The translations under genes were made by a program, and so were the position numbers. Shown here one piece after another: positions 46,953-58,019 of a stretch of DNA of 64,000 bases; the stretch's first letter is position 1; every line of letters starts with the position of its first letter. Location: assembly GCA_022701365.1 (NCBI GenBank), contig JAKUHH010000059.1, forward strand, positions 124,001 through 188,000, read 5' to 3'. This DNA is from Mycocentrospora acerina (lineage: Eukaryota; Ascomycota; Dothideomycetes; Pleosporales). The notes below the pieces were generated by a model. The model did not search any database. It was not told the DNA's origin and saw nothing but the letters and a program-made list of their open reading frames with translations.

Positions 46953-49900
46953 ATGCAGAGCCAACAACAGCCAGCGTCTGCTCCAGGCACTAGCACCAGC
47001 ACCCCACGCGTTGTGCGACAAAGACACAGCGATGCAAACCTCCTTTCACAGTCGGTGAAGCGTCTCTCGCTCCACACGGGTGCAAACACACCACAGCCGC
47101 TTTCGCCCGGGACAAAGTCGCCTCGATTTCCCACCGAGCCCCGGCAACCGCCCCGATCTCCCAGCATTCCCCCGAATTCATTGCGTCGCAGCTCCAGCGT
47201 AATGAGCCTCAGCCGAGCACCATCCCGAGCATCCTCGCCAGCACTGATAAGGAAGTCGTCAAGCTCCTCACTACGAGGCGATGCCGCAGGGTCCTCGCTG
47301 GGAATTTTGTCCCGTCGATCCTCCTTTGTCCCAAACATGCCCTCGCCCATGGGAGCAAAGAGTCCTCTACCTCCGCCGGTGGAAGAGAAGCTGCTGTTGC
47401 GCGCCTGCGACGTTGCCGAGGAATACTTCAAGAGAGACCTGGCACGGCACGAGGATACAGCCAGTCCTGCCAGTGCAGGTACTATTGTTATCGTCCACGA
47501 CCAGTGTTACGGTCACCGTTTTTCGCGGCCCAAGACACCAAAGGGCACTCTCAGCACTATCATGGAACGCCCCGAACGAATCCTCGCATGCGTAAAGGGC
47601 ATATCAGCGGCGTATGTGCGACTGGGCGAGCGCCACTGTGAAGGAAACAACTCTCCGCATCCAGACCACGATCTGCCCGAGCGTATCCCTTTCAAGATTC
47701 GCAAGACCTCGCGACTTGTCGATATCACCTCGCCCGTGGTCACAAATGTACATGGCAAGGAGTGGATGACGGAGCTTAAGTCCATGTGTGACAACGCTGG
47801 ACGAAAACTGGCTTCGACTGGCAAGGAGCTGGCGAGGGATGCGCCTGGGCAGAAGTCGAAGAATGAATTGCACACTGGCGATTTGTACCTCTGCCCCGAA
47901 TCACTCAACGCGTTCCAAGGTGCCCTTGGAGGTGTTCTTGATGCCGTGGATGCCGTCTTCCAAGATACAACCACAGGCTCCGGACCCTCACGAGCCTTCG
48001 TTTGCATCCGCCCACCAGGTCATCACTGTTCTGCCGACTTCCCATCCGGGTTCTGCTGGCTCAACAATGTCCATGTCGGGATAGAGCATGCCATGATGAA
48101 CTATGGCCTAACACACGCTGCCATAATCGACTTTGACCTTCATCATGGAGACGGCTCGCAGACCATCACGTGGGCGCGTAACAAGAAGATACAGAACATG
48201 CCGAAGAACACTGCCAGTCGAAAGAAGACGTCCATTGGTTACTTCAGTCTACACGATATCAACTCATATCCTTGCGAAGACGGCGACGACGACAAGGTTC
48301 AGGCGGCTAGTCTATGTATCGATAACGCACATGGACAGAGTATTTGGAATGTCCACTTGCAGTCCTGGACCACACCAGAGGAGTTCTGGAGCATTTATGA
48401 GGATAAGTATCTGGTGCTACTCGAGAAGGCACGCCAGTACCTCAAATTTCATGCCAGCCGGCCACGAAATCCTTCAAAGGATCCCGCTCCCAAAGCTGCG
48501 ATCTTTTTGTCTGCCGGGTTTGATGCGAGTGAATGGGAGACTGCAGGTATGCAGAGGCATTCTGTCAACGTTCCAACTGAGTTCTACGCTCGCTTCACAC
48601 AAGATGTAGTACGGCTTGCTCAGGAAGAAGGCACAGCTGTAGACGGCCGCGTCATATCAGTCCTTGAGGGTGGCTATAGCGATAGAGCGCTCACAAGCGG
48701 CGTTCTCAGCCACCTCAGCGGCCTTTGCGACGGCCAGGTTTGGACTGACGGGAAGGATCCAAAGGGGCTATCATTCGATATGCAACAACGACTGAATGGC
48801 CTCAGCGTTCAAGACGAGGATACTCCAATGCAATCAGTAGAGTCCGAATCTATACCCATCACTTACGACACTCGTTGGTGGCACGCCGACCACCTATTTG
48901 AGTTAGAACATCCAGGCGAATTACCCCCAGTCATCACTTTACCCAAGGCGCCTACTGGACCGCTGGCGCATTTCTCTTCTCCAACACAATCTTTTACTGC
49001 AAAGGTGGTTGATCCTTCCAAGCTGAAGAGTATGACTGGTAGATACGCTTCAAGACCTTCTCTGTCGGTCACTCCACCTCCGCCGGAAGTAGACTGGTCT
49101 ACTGCAGCACACGCAATTAGCAGGTTACTGATACCTTCGGACCGCCAGACTCATAGCTATAAGCCTGAAGAGCTATCAGAACCAAAGGTAAAGAAAGAGA
49201 AAGTAGCAACTCCCATCTCAGCTCCTCCACGTGTTGAATCATCGGGAAGACAACTTCGCGGACGTAAGCCTCTCAAGTCCTACGCCGATCCAGAATTAGG
49301 TGACGACAAAGGATCTCTACACGCTGATTCGAGGGCTAGCCGTCGACAAACCATTGCAGATTTCGCTTCAAGTACGTTGGAGCCTCCTGTAGCAACCCAG
49401 TCTGCAACACGGCGCATGAGTATTGCTTCGAGCGTTTCTTCGATTGGGGATAGGAATAACAGTCGTGCGCCAAGCGTGGCTGCCGGCAGGAAAAGTGTCG
49501 GTTCTACAACAACTGCCTCCAACGATCTTCCGGTAAAGAAGGCCAGAGGTGCTACTGCCGCTGCTACATCGCGTACGTCTGAGCGTCCACCTGTACCACG
49601 GGTACCATCTAATTATTCGGGCAAAAGTGGTGTGCCGAAAGGAAGAGAGACTGATGACATGGATGCTCTCACTACTGGATTGAAACGCGTTACATTGAAG
49701 ATGCCATCCAGAGAGGAGTATGAAGCTCGAGAAAAGCTGAAAGTTGAGCAGCAGCAAGCACTTGAAGCATCGAAAAAGACCGCTACGAAAACTGCCGCGC
49801 GGAAAACACCTGCAGCACGCACTTCGGCTCCCAAGCCGATTGCTAAGCCCAACACAGCAAAGAAAAGTCTTGGTCGGTCATCGAAGTCATCGAAGCCTTT

Positions 49901-50573
49901 GTTGCCGGATGAGGTTCAAACTTCGACACTGGTTCCTGAACCTCCTATGCAAGAAAGTGCCGCAGCAGCACCACTTGAGCAACCACAACCTGTGCAGGCT
50001 ATGTCATCTTCACAACTTATTGGTTCATCAGAGGTGCCGGCTTCCAGCATTCCGTCGCCAGTGGGTCGCCAGAGTTCTGCTGGAATATTCATCGAGCCAC
50101 CAAGCGAACTGGGCGAGATGATTGCAACGCCCGAGCAGCTTCGTGAACAGCTACCCAAATCATCATTTGTGACGACAACGGACCATTTCCCCGCCATTTT
50201 GTCACCCCCAAGAGCCGACTCCCCTCCTGCGCCTCCGCCGTCGAGCATGCCTCAGTTTGTTCATCACACCAGCCAGACAAACGGTGTACTTTCAACGCAG
50301 TCGCATGCACCAAATCCCTTGCATCGGCTACCTCCGAGTACAGAAACTGTTTCTTTCTCCCGACCCTTGTCACCTGCTAAGAAGAGGGAGGATCTACCCG
50401 TATTCAGTGCGGATAGCATAATTCCTTTCGCGCCTAATCCTAGCGTTGGGGCAAACAGCCTTGGCGCGATAATCGCACCTTCAACAGCCCATCAGGGTAT
50501 ACAAACAGAGACCAAGACGGAGCACGAGGGCGAAGAGGCTATGCGAGAGATACCTGAGACGCCTACGCATTGA
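46953..50573 (+). CDS. HOS3: Histone deacetylase HOS3-like
   Basis: Zinc-dependent class II-type deacetylase of the fungal HOS3 group. Single exon, 1206 aa. The Ser/Pro-rich N-terminus runs to about 145. The HDAC domain covers about 160-570, with GTIVIVHDQCYGHRFSRP at its start, IRPPGHHCSADFPSGFCWLNN, the zinc-binding IDFDLHHGDG, and SAGFDASEWE for the third zinc ligand. Both active-site His residues of the GHH motif are present. The C-terminal about 600 residues are a long low-complexity tail, with an AT-hook-like core (RQLRGRKPLKS) at about 770 and Lys/Ala/Pro-rich stretches. Such a long tail is usual in filamentous fungi but not in yeast Hos3 (about 700 aa). In yeast Hos3 localises to the bud neck and daughter nuclei; the role in this organism is inferred. 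Confidence 0.93.
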   Translation: MQSQQQPASAPGTSTSTPRVVRQRHSDANLLSQSVKRLSLHTGANTPQPLSPGTKSPRFPTEPRQPPRSPSIPPNSLRRSSSVMSLSRAPSRASSPALIRKSSSSSLRGDAAGSSLGILSRRSSFVPNMPSPMGAKSPLPPPVEEKLLLRACDVAEEYFKRDLARHEDTASPASAGTIVIVHDQCYGHRFSRPKTPKGTLSTIMERPERILACVKGISAAYVRLGERHCEGNNSPHPDHDLPERIPFKIRKTSRLVDITSPVVTNVHGKEWMTELKSMCDNAGRKLASTGKELARDAPGQKSKNELHTGDLYLCPESLNAFQGALGGVLDAVDAVFQDTTTGSGPSRAFVCIRPPGHHCSADFPSGFCWLNNVHVGIEHAMMNYGLTHAAIIDFDLHHGDGSQTITWARNKKIQNMPKNTASRKKTSIGYFSLHDINSYPCEDGDDDKVQAASLCIDNAHGQSIWNVHLQSWTTPEEFWSIYEDKYLVLLEKARQYLKFHASRPRNPSKDPAPKAAIFLSAGFDASEWETAGMQRHSVNVPTEFYARFTQDVVRLAQEEGTAVDGRVISVLEGGYSDRALTSGVLSHLSGLCDGQVWTDGKDPKGLSFDMQQRLNGLSVQDEDTPMQSVESESIPITYDTRWWHADHLFELEHPGELPPVITLPKAPTGPLAHFSSPTQSFTAKVVDPSKLKSMTGRYASRPSLSVTPPPPEVDWSTAAHAISRLLIPSDRQTHSYKPEELSEPKVKKEKVATPISAPPRVESSGRQLRGRKPLKSYADPELGDDKGSLHADSRASRRQTIADFASSTLEPPVATQSATRRMSIASSVSSIGDRNNSRAPSVAAGRKSVGSTTTASNDLPVKKARGATAAATSRTSERPPVPRVPSNYSGKSGVPKGRETDDMDALTTGLKRVTLKMPSREEYEAREKLKVEQQQALEASKKTATKTAARKTPAARTSAPKPIAKPNTAKKSLGRSSKSSKPLLPDEVQTSTLVPEPPMQESAAAAPLEQPQPVQAMSSSQLIGSSEVPASSIPSPVGRQSSAGIFIEPPSELGEMIATPEQLREQLPKSSFVTTTDHFPAILSPPRADSPPAPPPSSMPQFVHHTSQTNGVLSTQSHAPNPLHRLPPSTETVSFSRPLSPAKKREDLPVFSADSIIPFAPNPSVGANSLGAIIAPSTAHQGIQTETKTEHEGEEAMREIPETPTH

Positions 50574-51235
50574 TATGTCCGTCGCAGCCTACTTGACTCT
50601 ACCGCATAAAGCGCGCATGCTGCGGAGGAACTTTGGCATGTTTTCTTGTGCTGATTGGTGGGTCTTGTGTTTGAGGCGCTGACGGGTCGTGCAGGTGAAG
50701 GAACCAATTGATGGGTGCTTGCGACTTGTACTTTTTCCTTTGTCGTGTTTCATTGCCTACCTGTGTGTTTTAAACCGTGTACTTTACAGAGATACCCATC
50801 GATGCGGCTCGGGCATGGAGAACTTCCGATGCCATCAACCCCTCGCGATAATACCATTCTTGATTGAATATTTGGTTCTCGTGAATCCCAAGACTAGCAA
50901 TCCTAGCTTTGGAAACTTCTGCGGCATGCATGGTCCCCGCATCTGCACGGCACTACGCGCAGGACGGGAGCGAATAGCTAGTGCGCAGAGCTGTCATGGG
51001 GCAGGCAGAGCGCGCCGTGCGGGGTGGAGCTCTGTTGAGGCAAAATGACGTATGTCGCGGACCTTGATTGCGAATCAGATGGCGTGACTAGCGGGAAGGG
51101 TACAAGGTACATATGAGGTGCTGGAGGAACCCTGTCGACTACCATCTACATCAGCTCACCATCCAGCTTCTTCACTTCCATCCTTCTCTCTTCCTCCTGG
51201 CATAGCAGCTGTTCGCGATTGCGAGTCAGACAACA
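50574..51235. promoter_or_regulatory. Intergenic region upstream of the membrane-protein gene
   Basis: About 660 bp between tandem plus-strand genes; it must hold the promoter of the downstream gene. No specific signal found. Confidence 0.45.
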
Positions 51236-52288
51236 ATGGCAGACACGACCATCACCACCAATGGTGGCCACTCATCGCAATCTCTGCTGCTTTACAAGAT
51301 TACCACGTTCGCGTCGTACCTTATTCTATTGGTTACGACATTCTACTACAGCTTCAACTCGCCAGATGGCAAGGCTCACGACGGCGGTCGCCACCCTCAC
51401 CACCACCATGATCGTGAATTTCACGGGAGGTTCTGGCAGCACAATGTCGCCACGCCATATGCACAGAGCAGCATTATCACGAGTATCTACTGGTAAGTTT
51501 GGAACTTTCTTATTTCTTTTCTTTTTTTTACTGGATGGAATCTCCCAACTCGCTGCTAAATTGTTCTCTACTGATCACTTTGCAGGATCGTCCTCTTTGC
51601 TCTTCAGCTTGTCTACGCCTGGTCTCTCTGGAGTGCAAACACCACCTACGTGACCGCTGCTGCCAACATTGGCAAGCACTATATCGCGTCCAACCTTCTC
51701 CTCTTCGGCTTTGTGCACCTCTGGGTGCGCTCGCACTACTGGCTCGCTGAATTGATCATCGTCATCAACTTCTTCAACCTGTCGTTTGCGTACTTCCGTC
51801 ATAGCACTACTCCCCGCGCCATCCACATCGGTACCGTCAGCGGACCCTTGGCATGGAACTTTGTGGCGCTGTACTGGGTTGGCGCTGTTGCTGTCAACAC
51901 TGACCGTTTGATTGCGAGGATTGTGGCGAATGTATTCATCTGGGGGTGGCTGGGTTACGGAGTGTTCTTCTTGGCAGCGTACAAGGATTACACCATTGGG
52001 ATTGCGCTGTCTGTGCTAGCTTTCTGTAAGTTTGCTATTCTTCCATCCCCACCGCCTTTTGCAAGAAACATGACCTAATGACGATTTTCAGCCACTGGTG
52101 TCGGACAATTCCTTACCAAGATCCCGATCTTCCAGCTCCAATGGATTTTCGCCTTCTCTATTGGCGGCCTGCTCTTTGTCCTTTCCCTCGCTGTTGCTCT
52201 ACCTGGCTTGTTGGGTCGTGACATCTTCCCGCGTGGCCAAATCGTCGATGAGGACCGCGAGCGTGCTCCCTTGTTGGCTGATGATTAA
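51236..52288 (+). CDS. Multi-pass membrane protein (DUF1774-like)
   Basis: Exons 51236-51492, 51586-52025 and 52092-52288 give 297 aa. It resembles the fungal family of unknown function DUF1774. Six to seven hydrophobic segments are visible: KITTFASYLILLVTTFYY, IVLFALQLVYAWSLW, IASNLLLFGFVHLWV, LIIVINFFNLSFAYF, FVALYWVGAVAV, FIWGWLGYGVFFLAAY, IALSVLAF and the long IFAFSIGGLLFVLSLAVALPGLL. A His-rich loop (GGRHPHHHHDREFHGRFW) lies at about 52-69 between the first two. The C-terminus is acidic and carries a dileucine-like signal (DEDRERAPLLADD) typical of endolysosomal or vacuolar sorting. Function unknown; vacuolar location is inferred from this signal only. Confidence 0.8.
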
Positions 52289-53334
52289 ATGTCTTCTGGT
52301 CTCCTGACCTGGGGATACGTTCAGGCTGTACAATGAGAAGGAATCGAGGAACGGCTACGAAAAAGTCGTAGAGTTCGTATGTGGTCGTTGTAACATCGCT
52401 TGCCTTTTGGTGGTGAAAGTCGGTAGTCGGAATCGGTCTGGCGAGGGAACATGGCGCTTGATATGAAAGGTGTAGTAAATTAGGGAGTTTGCAGGTTTAG
52501 TTGGACAAGAGCTTTTCGGAACGTTGTCATTTTCACTCTCCATTCACCTCTTCCTCAGACCATATTTGAATCAGCTTAATAATTATTGTGTCTACAAGTA
52601 CCCAATCACTTCCGTTCCTGATAGATATTCATACCGTCCATCTGACATGATGATCAAAACTTGATCAGCTGTACACGTCACATCGTGTAAGTCTTCACCC
52701 AGTTCCCAGCCTGCTTAACAGAGATTAATCTCTGACTACCTATGCGTTGGCATACTTCACTCTAAGAAGCAAACACATCTACCTTCCCGGTTTCGGTATT
52801 TTGCCTCATGTACGCTGTTCGACGACCCCTGGATTGTTTGTTCGCGGATGATGACATGGGTTGATATATGGCGACATTGTGGTGGTAGTGATGACTATGG
52901 TGGAAAGCTCACGAGTTCAAAGCGATGAAATTGCATGATGATAGAAGGGAGTAAATCGACTAGGATGATTATTTAAATATGCGTAGATATCAACTATGTG
53001 GGATATGAGATGTCTCAATTGTGACTGCAAAAGTGCGAAAGGCTGATGAGTGGACGTAAGGCATAAGTTCATCCACGCGCATATAAAAAGAGTTGTTACA
53101 TCATCTACACAAGCTAAAAACTAACCTTCTCATTCATTACAACGACGACAGTAGTAAGTTCGTTCAGTCATGCTGGACACACTTTAAACGGAAAGATATT
53201 ACAATCACCACTAAATATAACCAAACACTTAAAAGCATGTTTACTTAGAAACGGATTGATTATGTACCTCCACGTCCACCAAGAAAATAGACCTCCACAA
53301 ATCTCAATAACTAAACCCCCATCTTCTTATTGCT
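52289..53334. other. Intergenic, convergent 3' regions
   Basis: About 1.05 kb between convergent genes, AT-rich from 52550. No gene or repeat array seen. Confidence 0.5.
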
Positions 53335-55637
53335 TTATAACAACAAATCCTGTTGTCCATCTGCTCCAACTGGGCTTACAAGCTGCTGCGGCGCATTCTG
53401 ATTAACTACCCACCCACCACCCGCCCCAGGCTGATGGTCCTCCGCAATCGGACTCCCACCAAACGTGCTCTGTCGCCCCACGCTAGCAAAATACATATCT
53501 GCATCGCTGACAGCTTGGGCCAGGTTACTCCCATTACCTTCGCTACCATTTGTTTCTAATTTTGCGCGCTCTCTGGCTAATTTCGCAGCTTTTACGGTCG
53601 GCAGTTCATGACGTTGGAGTGCAGGCGAGTCTTGTAGTTTGCGTGGGCGTGCGGAGCGAAAGACTTGGTGGACAGGTTTGAGGTAGACGGTTGCAAGTGT
53701 ACCAACATTAAGACACATCTCCTCGAGGGTGGCTGGGTCGAGTTTTTCAGATTCTTCAGCGGTGATGGGGGGTTTTTCACCCATGACGACTTTCTTTGCT
53801 TCTTCAGGCGCTGAGGAGAGGAGGCGCCAGTACATGTATCCTCTGTCGCGTAGATCGGGGTTATCTGTCTCTTCAGTGGCCCACTTGAGCACTTTGGGGA
53901 CGAGAGTGGAACCGCGAGTTGGGCGCTGGATGAAAAGCTTGACTGTTGCTGTGAGGAGGGCCAGTTGCACTTCGTGAGTCTCTTCTTGGAAGGTATCGAG
54001 AAAGTCGTCAAGAAGAACGTCGGAGTCTTCGATGCGATCAGCGTATTGGCCAATAACCCAGATCATAGCTGCTTTCGCTTCTGGCTCGTCAAGGGAGTCG
54101 AGATTCTCGCACAGTGTGGAGATGATGGACTCGTACTGGTTAGGGTATTTTCGGAAGATGTTGCGGATGACTACGGTCGCTTCTTGTACGATGTACGAGA
54201 CTTTGGTGCTAACAAGTGAAAGGAGGGTGCTGATGCAAAGCTGCGCTGCGGGCGCAATCTTGATAGCGAGTTTACCAATTGCACGGACTGACTTGCGCAC
54301 AAAGTCAACGTCGATTTCGGTGGCATATCTGGTGAAGAAGTAAGTAGGAAGCTTTCTAGTTACCGACAACACAAAAAACTTACTCCGCAAGCTCTGTCAA
54401 CACCTCTTTTATGTTCCGCTCTGTCGCCAGCATGAAGATGAGCTCCAATTTGGTGACCTTGACATAAATGGGGTCATTGTACTTGCAAAAAAAGACACGA
54501 ATATCGTTTCGTAATACTTCTGGCCGCCGTTGCAGAATCAAGAGAGCATTACGAAGAGCCAGATATTGGATTTCTGGCCCCTTAGAAAGTAGTGTTACAA
54601 GAGGCGGTGAGAGCTTATTGCACAAAGAGGTGATGACTTTCTGGTCAGAGATGTAGTTCATTAGGTAGAGAATAACACGAATGCAAGTCAGTACCACTGC
54701 AGAATTGGAGTGTGAGAGGCGAGGTGCTATCCGCTCAGCGAGTAGAGCGGCTTCAGCAGTGTCATGAGGGACATAGTTCATCATGGCCTCCAGAATGTAT
54801 GTCTGCCCCCACTCTGAACAATCAGGCAGGATTGAAACGATTTTCGAGGCGCTTGCGTAGTCAATGGTGAGCTTGATGTTCTCACTTCTTTCCCAGATAT
54901 CCATCAAGCCTGCCAATGCGCTAGAGACTACGGTAGGATTTTCGTCTCTCAGCATACCGTTGAGTCTGTCGATGAGATCAGACTGTTCGACAAGATGTCT
55001 GTCGTGGTCGTATAGTTTAGCGACACAAAATGCAGCCGTCTTACGCACGTAGGGATCGGAGTCGCGCAGAAGGTTCTTCAGATGCGGCACGGTGGCCTCG
55101 ACGTATTCGCGAACATGAATGTAGGACATGGTGCGCAGTGCGAGTGCGCGTACGAGTGGGTTGGTATCGTGCAGATCCTCCTGAATGATGGGCAGTGCCT
55201 TGAGCGCAATGTCGGGCTTAATGCGCGCGTAGTTGACCAGATACAAGAAGCACCTGGCACCGTCAGCCTCGACCCTCATTCCTCTCCTCCACCAGGACGC
55301 ACATCTTCTTGATTTCCAGGCTAGGTATGTGCATGCAGCCCACAATGTCGGTAAACAGTGCGACCATGTCGTTGTTGCTCATAGTCATGTTTGCGACAAT
55401 CTTCTTGAGAGCCGTCTTCTTGGCTGAGAAGTTCTTGTCTTTTTTCCCGCCGCTGTTCAGTTCGAGGCGAAGCTCTGCGACCTTGCCCTGTTCCGTGCGG
55501 AGAGATGGTAAGCGTGGGCGGTCAAAGTACAGGGGCAGAGACATGATGGTGGGTTTGCGTTACGTGTAGGAGATGGACGCAGGTATAGAGAGACGTACCC
55601 GCGCAAAGAGCTTCGCATCCTGGCCGCCCTGGCTCAT
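53335..55637 (-). CDS. AP-1 adaptor complex beta subunit
   Basis: Large subunit of the clathrin adaptor AP-1 at the trans-Golgi/endosome (yeast Apl2). Exons 55637-55599, 55487-55303, 55253-54384 and 54328-53335 give 695 aa. The first exon supplies only [13 protein letters not shown]; the ATG further downstream at 55544 reads intron sequence. An intron divides the codon of EIKK-M-CFLYL using a GTGCGT donor. The trunk is a run of HEAT/armadillo repeats ([33 protein letters not shown]), and LEVMMNYVP-type segments are present. The C-terminus has a Gly/Ala/Asn-rich hinge ([17 protein letters not shown]) and ends without the ear domain of animal beta-1, as in other fungi. Homology alone makes AP-1 more likely than AP-2 beta, because of length and closeness to fungal Apl2. 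Confidence 0.88.
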
Positions 55638-56027
55638 GATGGGCAGCTATCTCTTGTCCCTGTATGCATGTGCTTGCGGCAAGGCGCACAGTTCCCCCTC
55701 CCCTAGCCAAACTTGGCGCTTCCTTCTTATTCGTTGCGTGGTATGTCTGAGGGGATTTAGGGTCGCTTGTGACGTCTATGTCGGGCTGTACACGCAGGAA
55801 GAAGCTTGATACCAATTTGTAGGTGAGATGGCTCAGGATTGGAGAGTCGTGTTGGTGAATTGACCTTGACCCTGGCGGAGAGACGCGGAGGAGGGCACGT
55901 GCACCGCCAAGCATCGGACATGGGGCATCTCACGCCGCTGGAGACAGCGACACGACTCCTCAGCACGCGCATTGAACGTCTCTCAACCACTACCGGCAAG
56001 CTCCACAAGTCAACCAAGCCGTCCAAC
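55638..56027. promoter_or_regulatory. Divergent promoter AP-1 beta / EMC4
   Basis: 390 bp between the starts of two membrane-traffic/ER genes transcribed apart. The frame upstream of the EMC4 ATG is open as far as 55839 but does not look coding. Confidence 0.5.
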
Positions 56028-56638
56028 ATGTCCACAACATCCCTGTCGCCCCCGCAATGGGTTGTTGACCTCACATCTCCGCCCGCATCGAAACCCAAAA
56101 ATGCCGCCCTCGCAGACCCGCCAGGCTACACAGCATCCATGTCCCGCAAAGAGCGTGCACAGTCGTCCAAGACGGCAAGGAAGCCCCCAACATCAGAGGA
56201 GATGGACACTCTGAAGATGAAGAAGGCCTGGGAGGTTGCTATTGCCCCTGCGAAGCAGCTACCAATGAACGCTTTCGGTATGCCAGACTCCACAAGTGGG
56301 AGTTGCGATTCAGTCAATGCTGACTTCAATCAGGAATGTACATGACTGGCAACACCCTCCAAATTTTCTCCATATTCATGGTCTTTACCCTCTTCAAGAC
56401 ACCCGTCATGGCTGTGATTGGCCTGCAACGTACCTTTGCTCCCTTTGAGACGCCTGGCACGTCTGGCCGCCTTCTTGGCGTAAAGGCCGTGTACATATTG
56501 ACTAACTTGCTCATGTTGTGTCTTGGCATCTGGAAAGTCAATGGTATGGGGCTGCTGCCGACTACACGGTCAGACTGGTTGGCATGGGAGAGTGAGAGGA
56601 CATGGTCAGAGAGAGGTGTACCGAAAGAGTGGTTGTGA
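56028..56638 (+). CDS. EMC4: ER membrane protein complex subunit 4
   Basis: Subunit of the EMC insertase for transmembrane proteins in the endoplasmic reticulum. Exons 56028-56277 and 56334-56638 give 184 aa, the normal size. The ATG at 56028 (MSTTSLSPPQWVVDLTSPP) is chosen by family length. The hydrophilic N-terminal half contains KMKKAWEVAIAPAKQLPMNAFG, the conserved family segment joined across the intron to MYMTGNTLQIFSIFMVF. Two hydrophobic segments follow (IFSIFMVFTLFKTPVMAVIG and AVYILTNLLMLCLGIW), then GLLPTTRSDWLAW, another family signature. Confidence 0.93.
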
Positions 56639-57110
56639 TCGAAATGGATGCACCAATGCCATCTTGATTGACAGCATTGCGAGCTTAACGATGTCTCGAA
56701 GTCAGTAGTGTGGTTCTTCTTCAGAAAGCGGACATCACCAAAAAACGCTGTCCGTGTATATCAGCCCCAGTCATCATTTGAGAATTAATACCCGAAATGA
56801 TGGTATCATTCCATCTGATCATGTGTCCTCTACATGACATAAAATTTCCAATCTTTTAACTCAAGGTCTGCTCAGCGGTGCCCTTATAATCTACTGGCTT
56901 CACGAGTTGAAGTCTCGAAGCCAACGGCTCTCACACACGCGTAACACTCTGCAGGACGGAGACATCTGGGAACATAACAACATAAGAGTACGAGCGTTGC
57001 GAAGATCATTCCACGACGATTATTTATTGATTGGTTACCCGACAGAGGAAACAAATTAACAATTAAAACTTTTTGCAAAAAGATACCTCTATATCCTTGA
57101 ACTTTTCCTT
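56639..57110. other. Intergenic, convergent 3' regions
   Basis: About 470 bp; AT-rich. Nothing coding seen. Confidence 0.5.
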
Positions 57111-58019
57111 CTACACCTTAACCACCTTCATTACGTCGAATAACCCAATCTTCTGCTTGTCAGACATTCCGTCCCTGAGTAGTCCCGTCACTTGATCCCC
57201 CTCCCTACCTCGCTGATTACTCACTACTGTGATATTGTTCATCTTGAACTCGCATGTCCGTCCCGTTGTCCCTGAGATCCATGTCTTTACCCCACCCCAC
57301 TGCGTCCCCCCAAGTATATTCGTCCCGTACGCAGACGTCCACGGTGCATCGATCTGCCATGGTTGCAAGCACTCTGCCAGATTTGGCGAGAAAGCCGTTA
57401 CAACAACAAGTTGTCTTGAGCCTGTTGTCGAAACGGCTGGAGTGGGGAGAGAACTACTGCCGGAATGTTGTTGAGCAGACTGCGGATTATTCACCTCATC
57501 AAGCAACCATTTCAAGTCCCTCCTATGCTCTGCATTATGATTCTCCACAGTCCATTCTTGAATCCCGCTTCTTGTGTCAAACTCTGGGATCTTCTTGACC
57601 ACCGCTGAGACATCTGATTCGGGGATTCTACTCCATAGCGTGCATCCCAGAAGCGTTATATTCGTCCCAGGCACATCCGATCTTGTTTCATACAGCACCT
57701 CCAGTCTCCCCTTTGTCCCGGGTTCCTTCTCCATCTTGTGCGCTAACTGCAGGCCGTCCATCCAACTGATGCCTTGAAATTCCAATGCACCGAGAACAAG
57801 GTAAACTTTTTCATGGAGATTGCAGCGTCGGATTAGGAAAGAGAGGTAGGACTCATAGTCGACTAGGCGGCCGATATTGCCCGCTAGGATTAAGAAGGGC
57901 GCTGCGACGGGGATGTGAAAGGTGAGGTATTGTGCGTCGTGGTCGAGGTGTAGGTCGGAGAGGACCTGGAATGTGGATTTGGGACCTGAAAAGAGGTTGG
58001 AGAGGCGGCGCATGTTCAT
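57111..58019 (-). CDS. Calcineurin-like metallophosphoesterase, probably inactive
   Basis: Single exon, 302 aa, starting MNMRRLSNLFSGPKSTFQ. The fold is recognisable from the order of motifs, but most metal and catalytic residues are altered: SDLHLD (motif I, intact), AGNIGR (the GD motif is GN), GALEFQ (the GNHE motif has lost Asn and His), VVTAFSPN (the family has VVTHHAP-type, so His is missing) and SGTTGRTCEF (the GHTH motif has no His). The family normally binds two metals with Asp, His and Asn at these places. The frame is free of stops, so this is a complete gene rather than a decayed one; a binding or regulatory role is likely. It is the last intact complete gene before the AT-rich island. 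Confidence 0.82.
   Translation of the reverse strand: MNMRRLSNLFSGPKSTFQVLSDLHLDHDAQYLTFHIPVAAPFLILAGNIGRLVDYESYLSFLIRRCNLHEKVYLVLGALEFQGISWMDGLQLAHKMEKEPGTKGRLEVLYETRSDVPGTNITLLGCTLWSRIPESDVSAVVKKIPEFDTRSGIQEWTVENHNAEHRRDLKWLLDEVNNPQSAQQHSGSSSLPTPAVSTTGSRQLVVVTAFSPNLAECLQPWQIDAPWTSAYGTNILGGTQWGGVKTWISGTTGRTCEFKMNNITVVSNQRGREGDQVTGLLRDGMSDKQKIGLFDVMKVVKV

Noticed and set aside
55303..55544. AP-1 beta starting at the ATG at 55544
   Set aside because: That ATG lies in the first intron; joining the exon at 55637-55599 gives the expected N-terminus [13 protein letters not shown].
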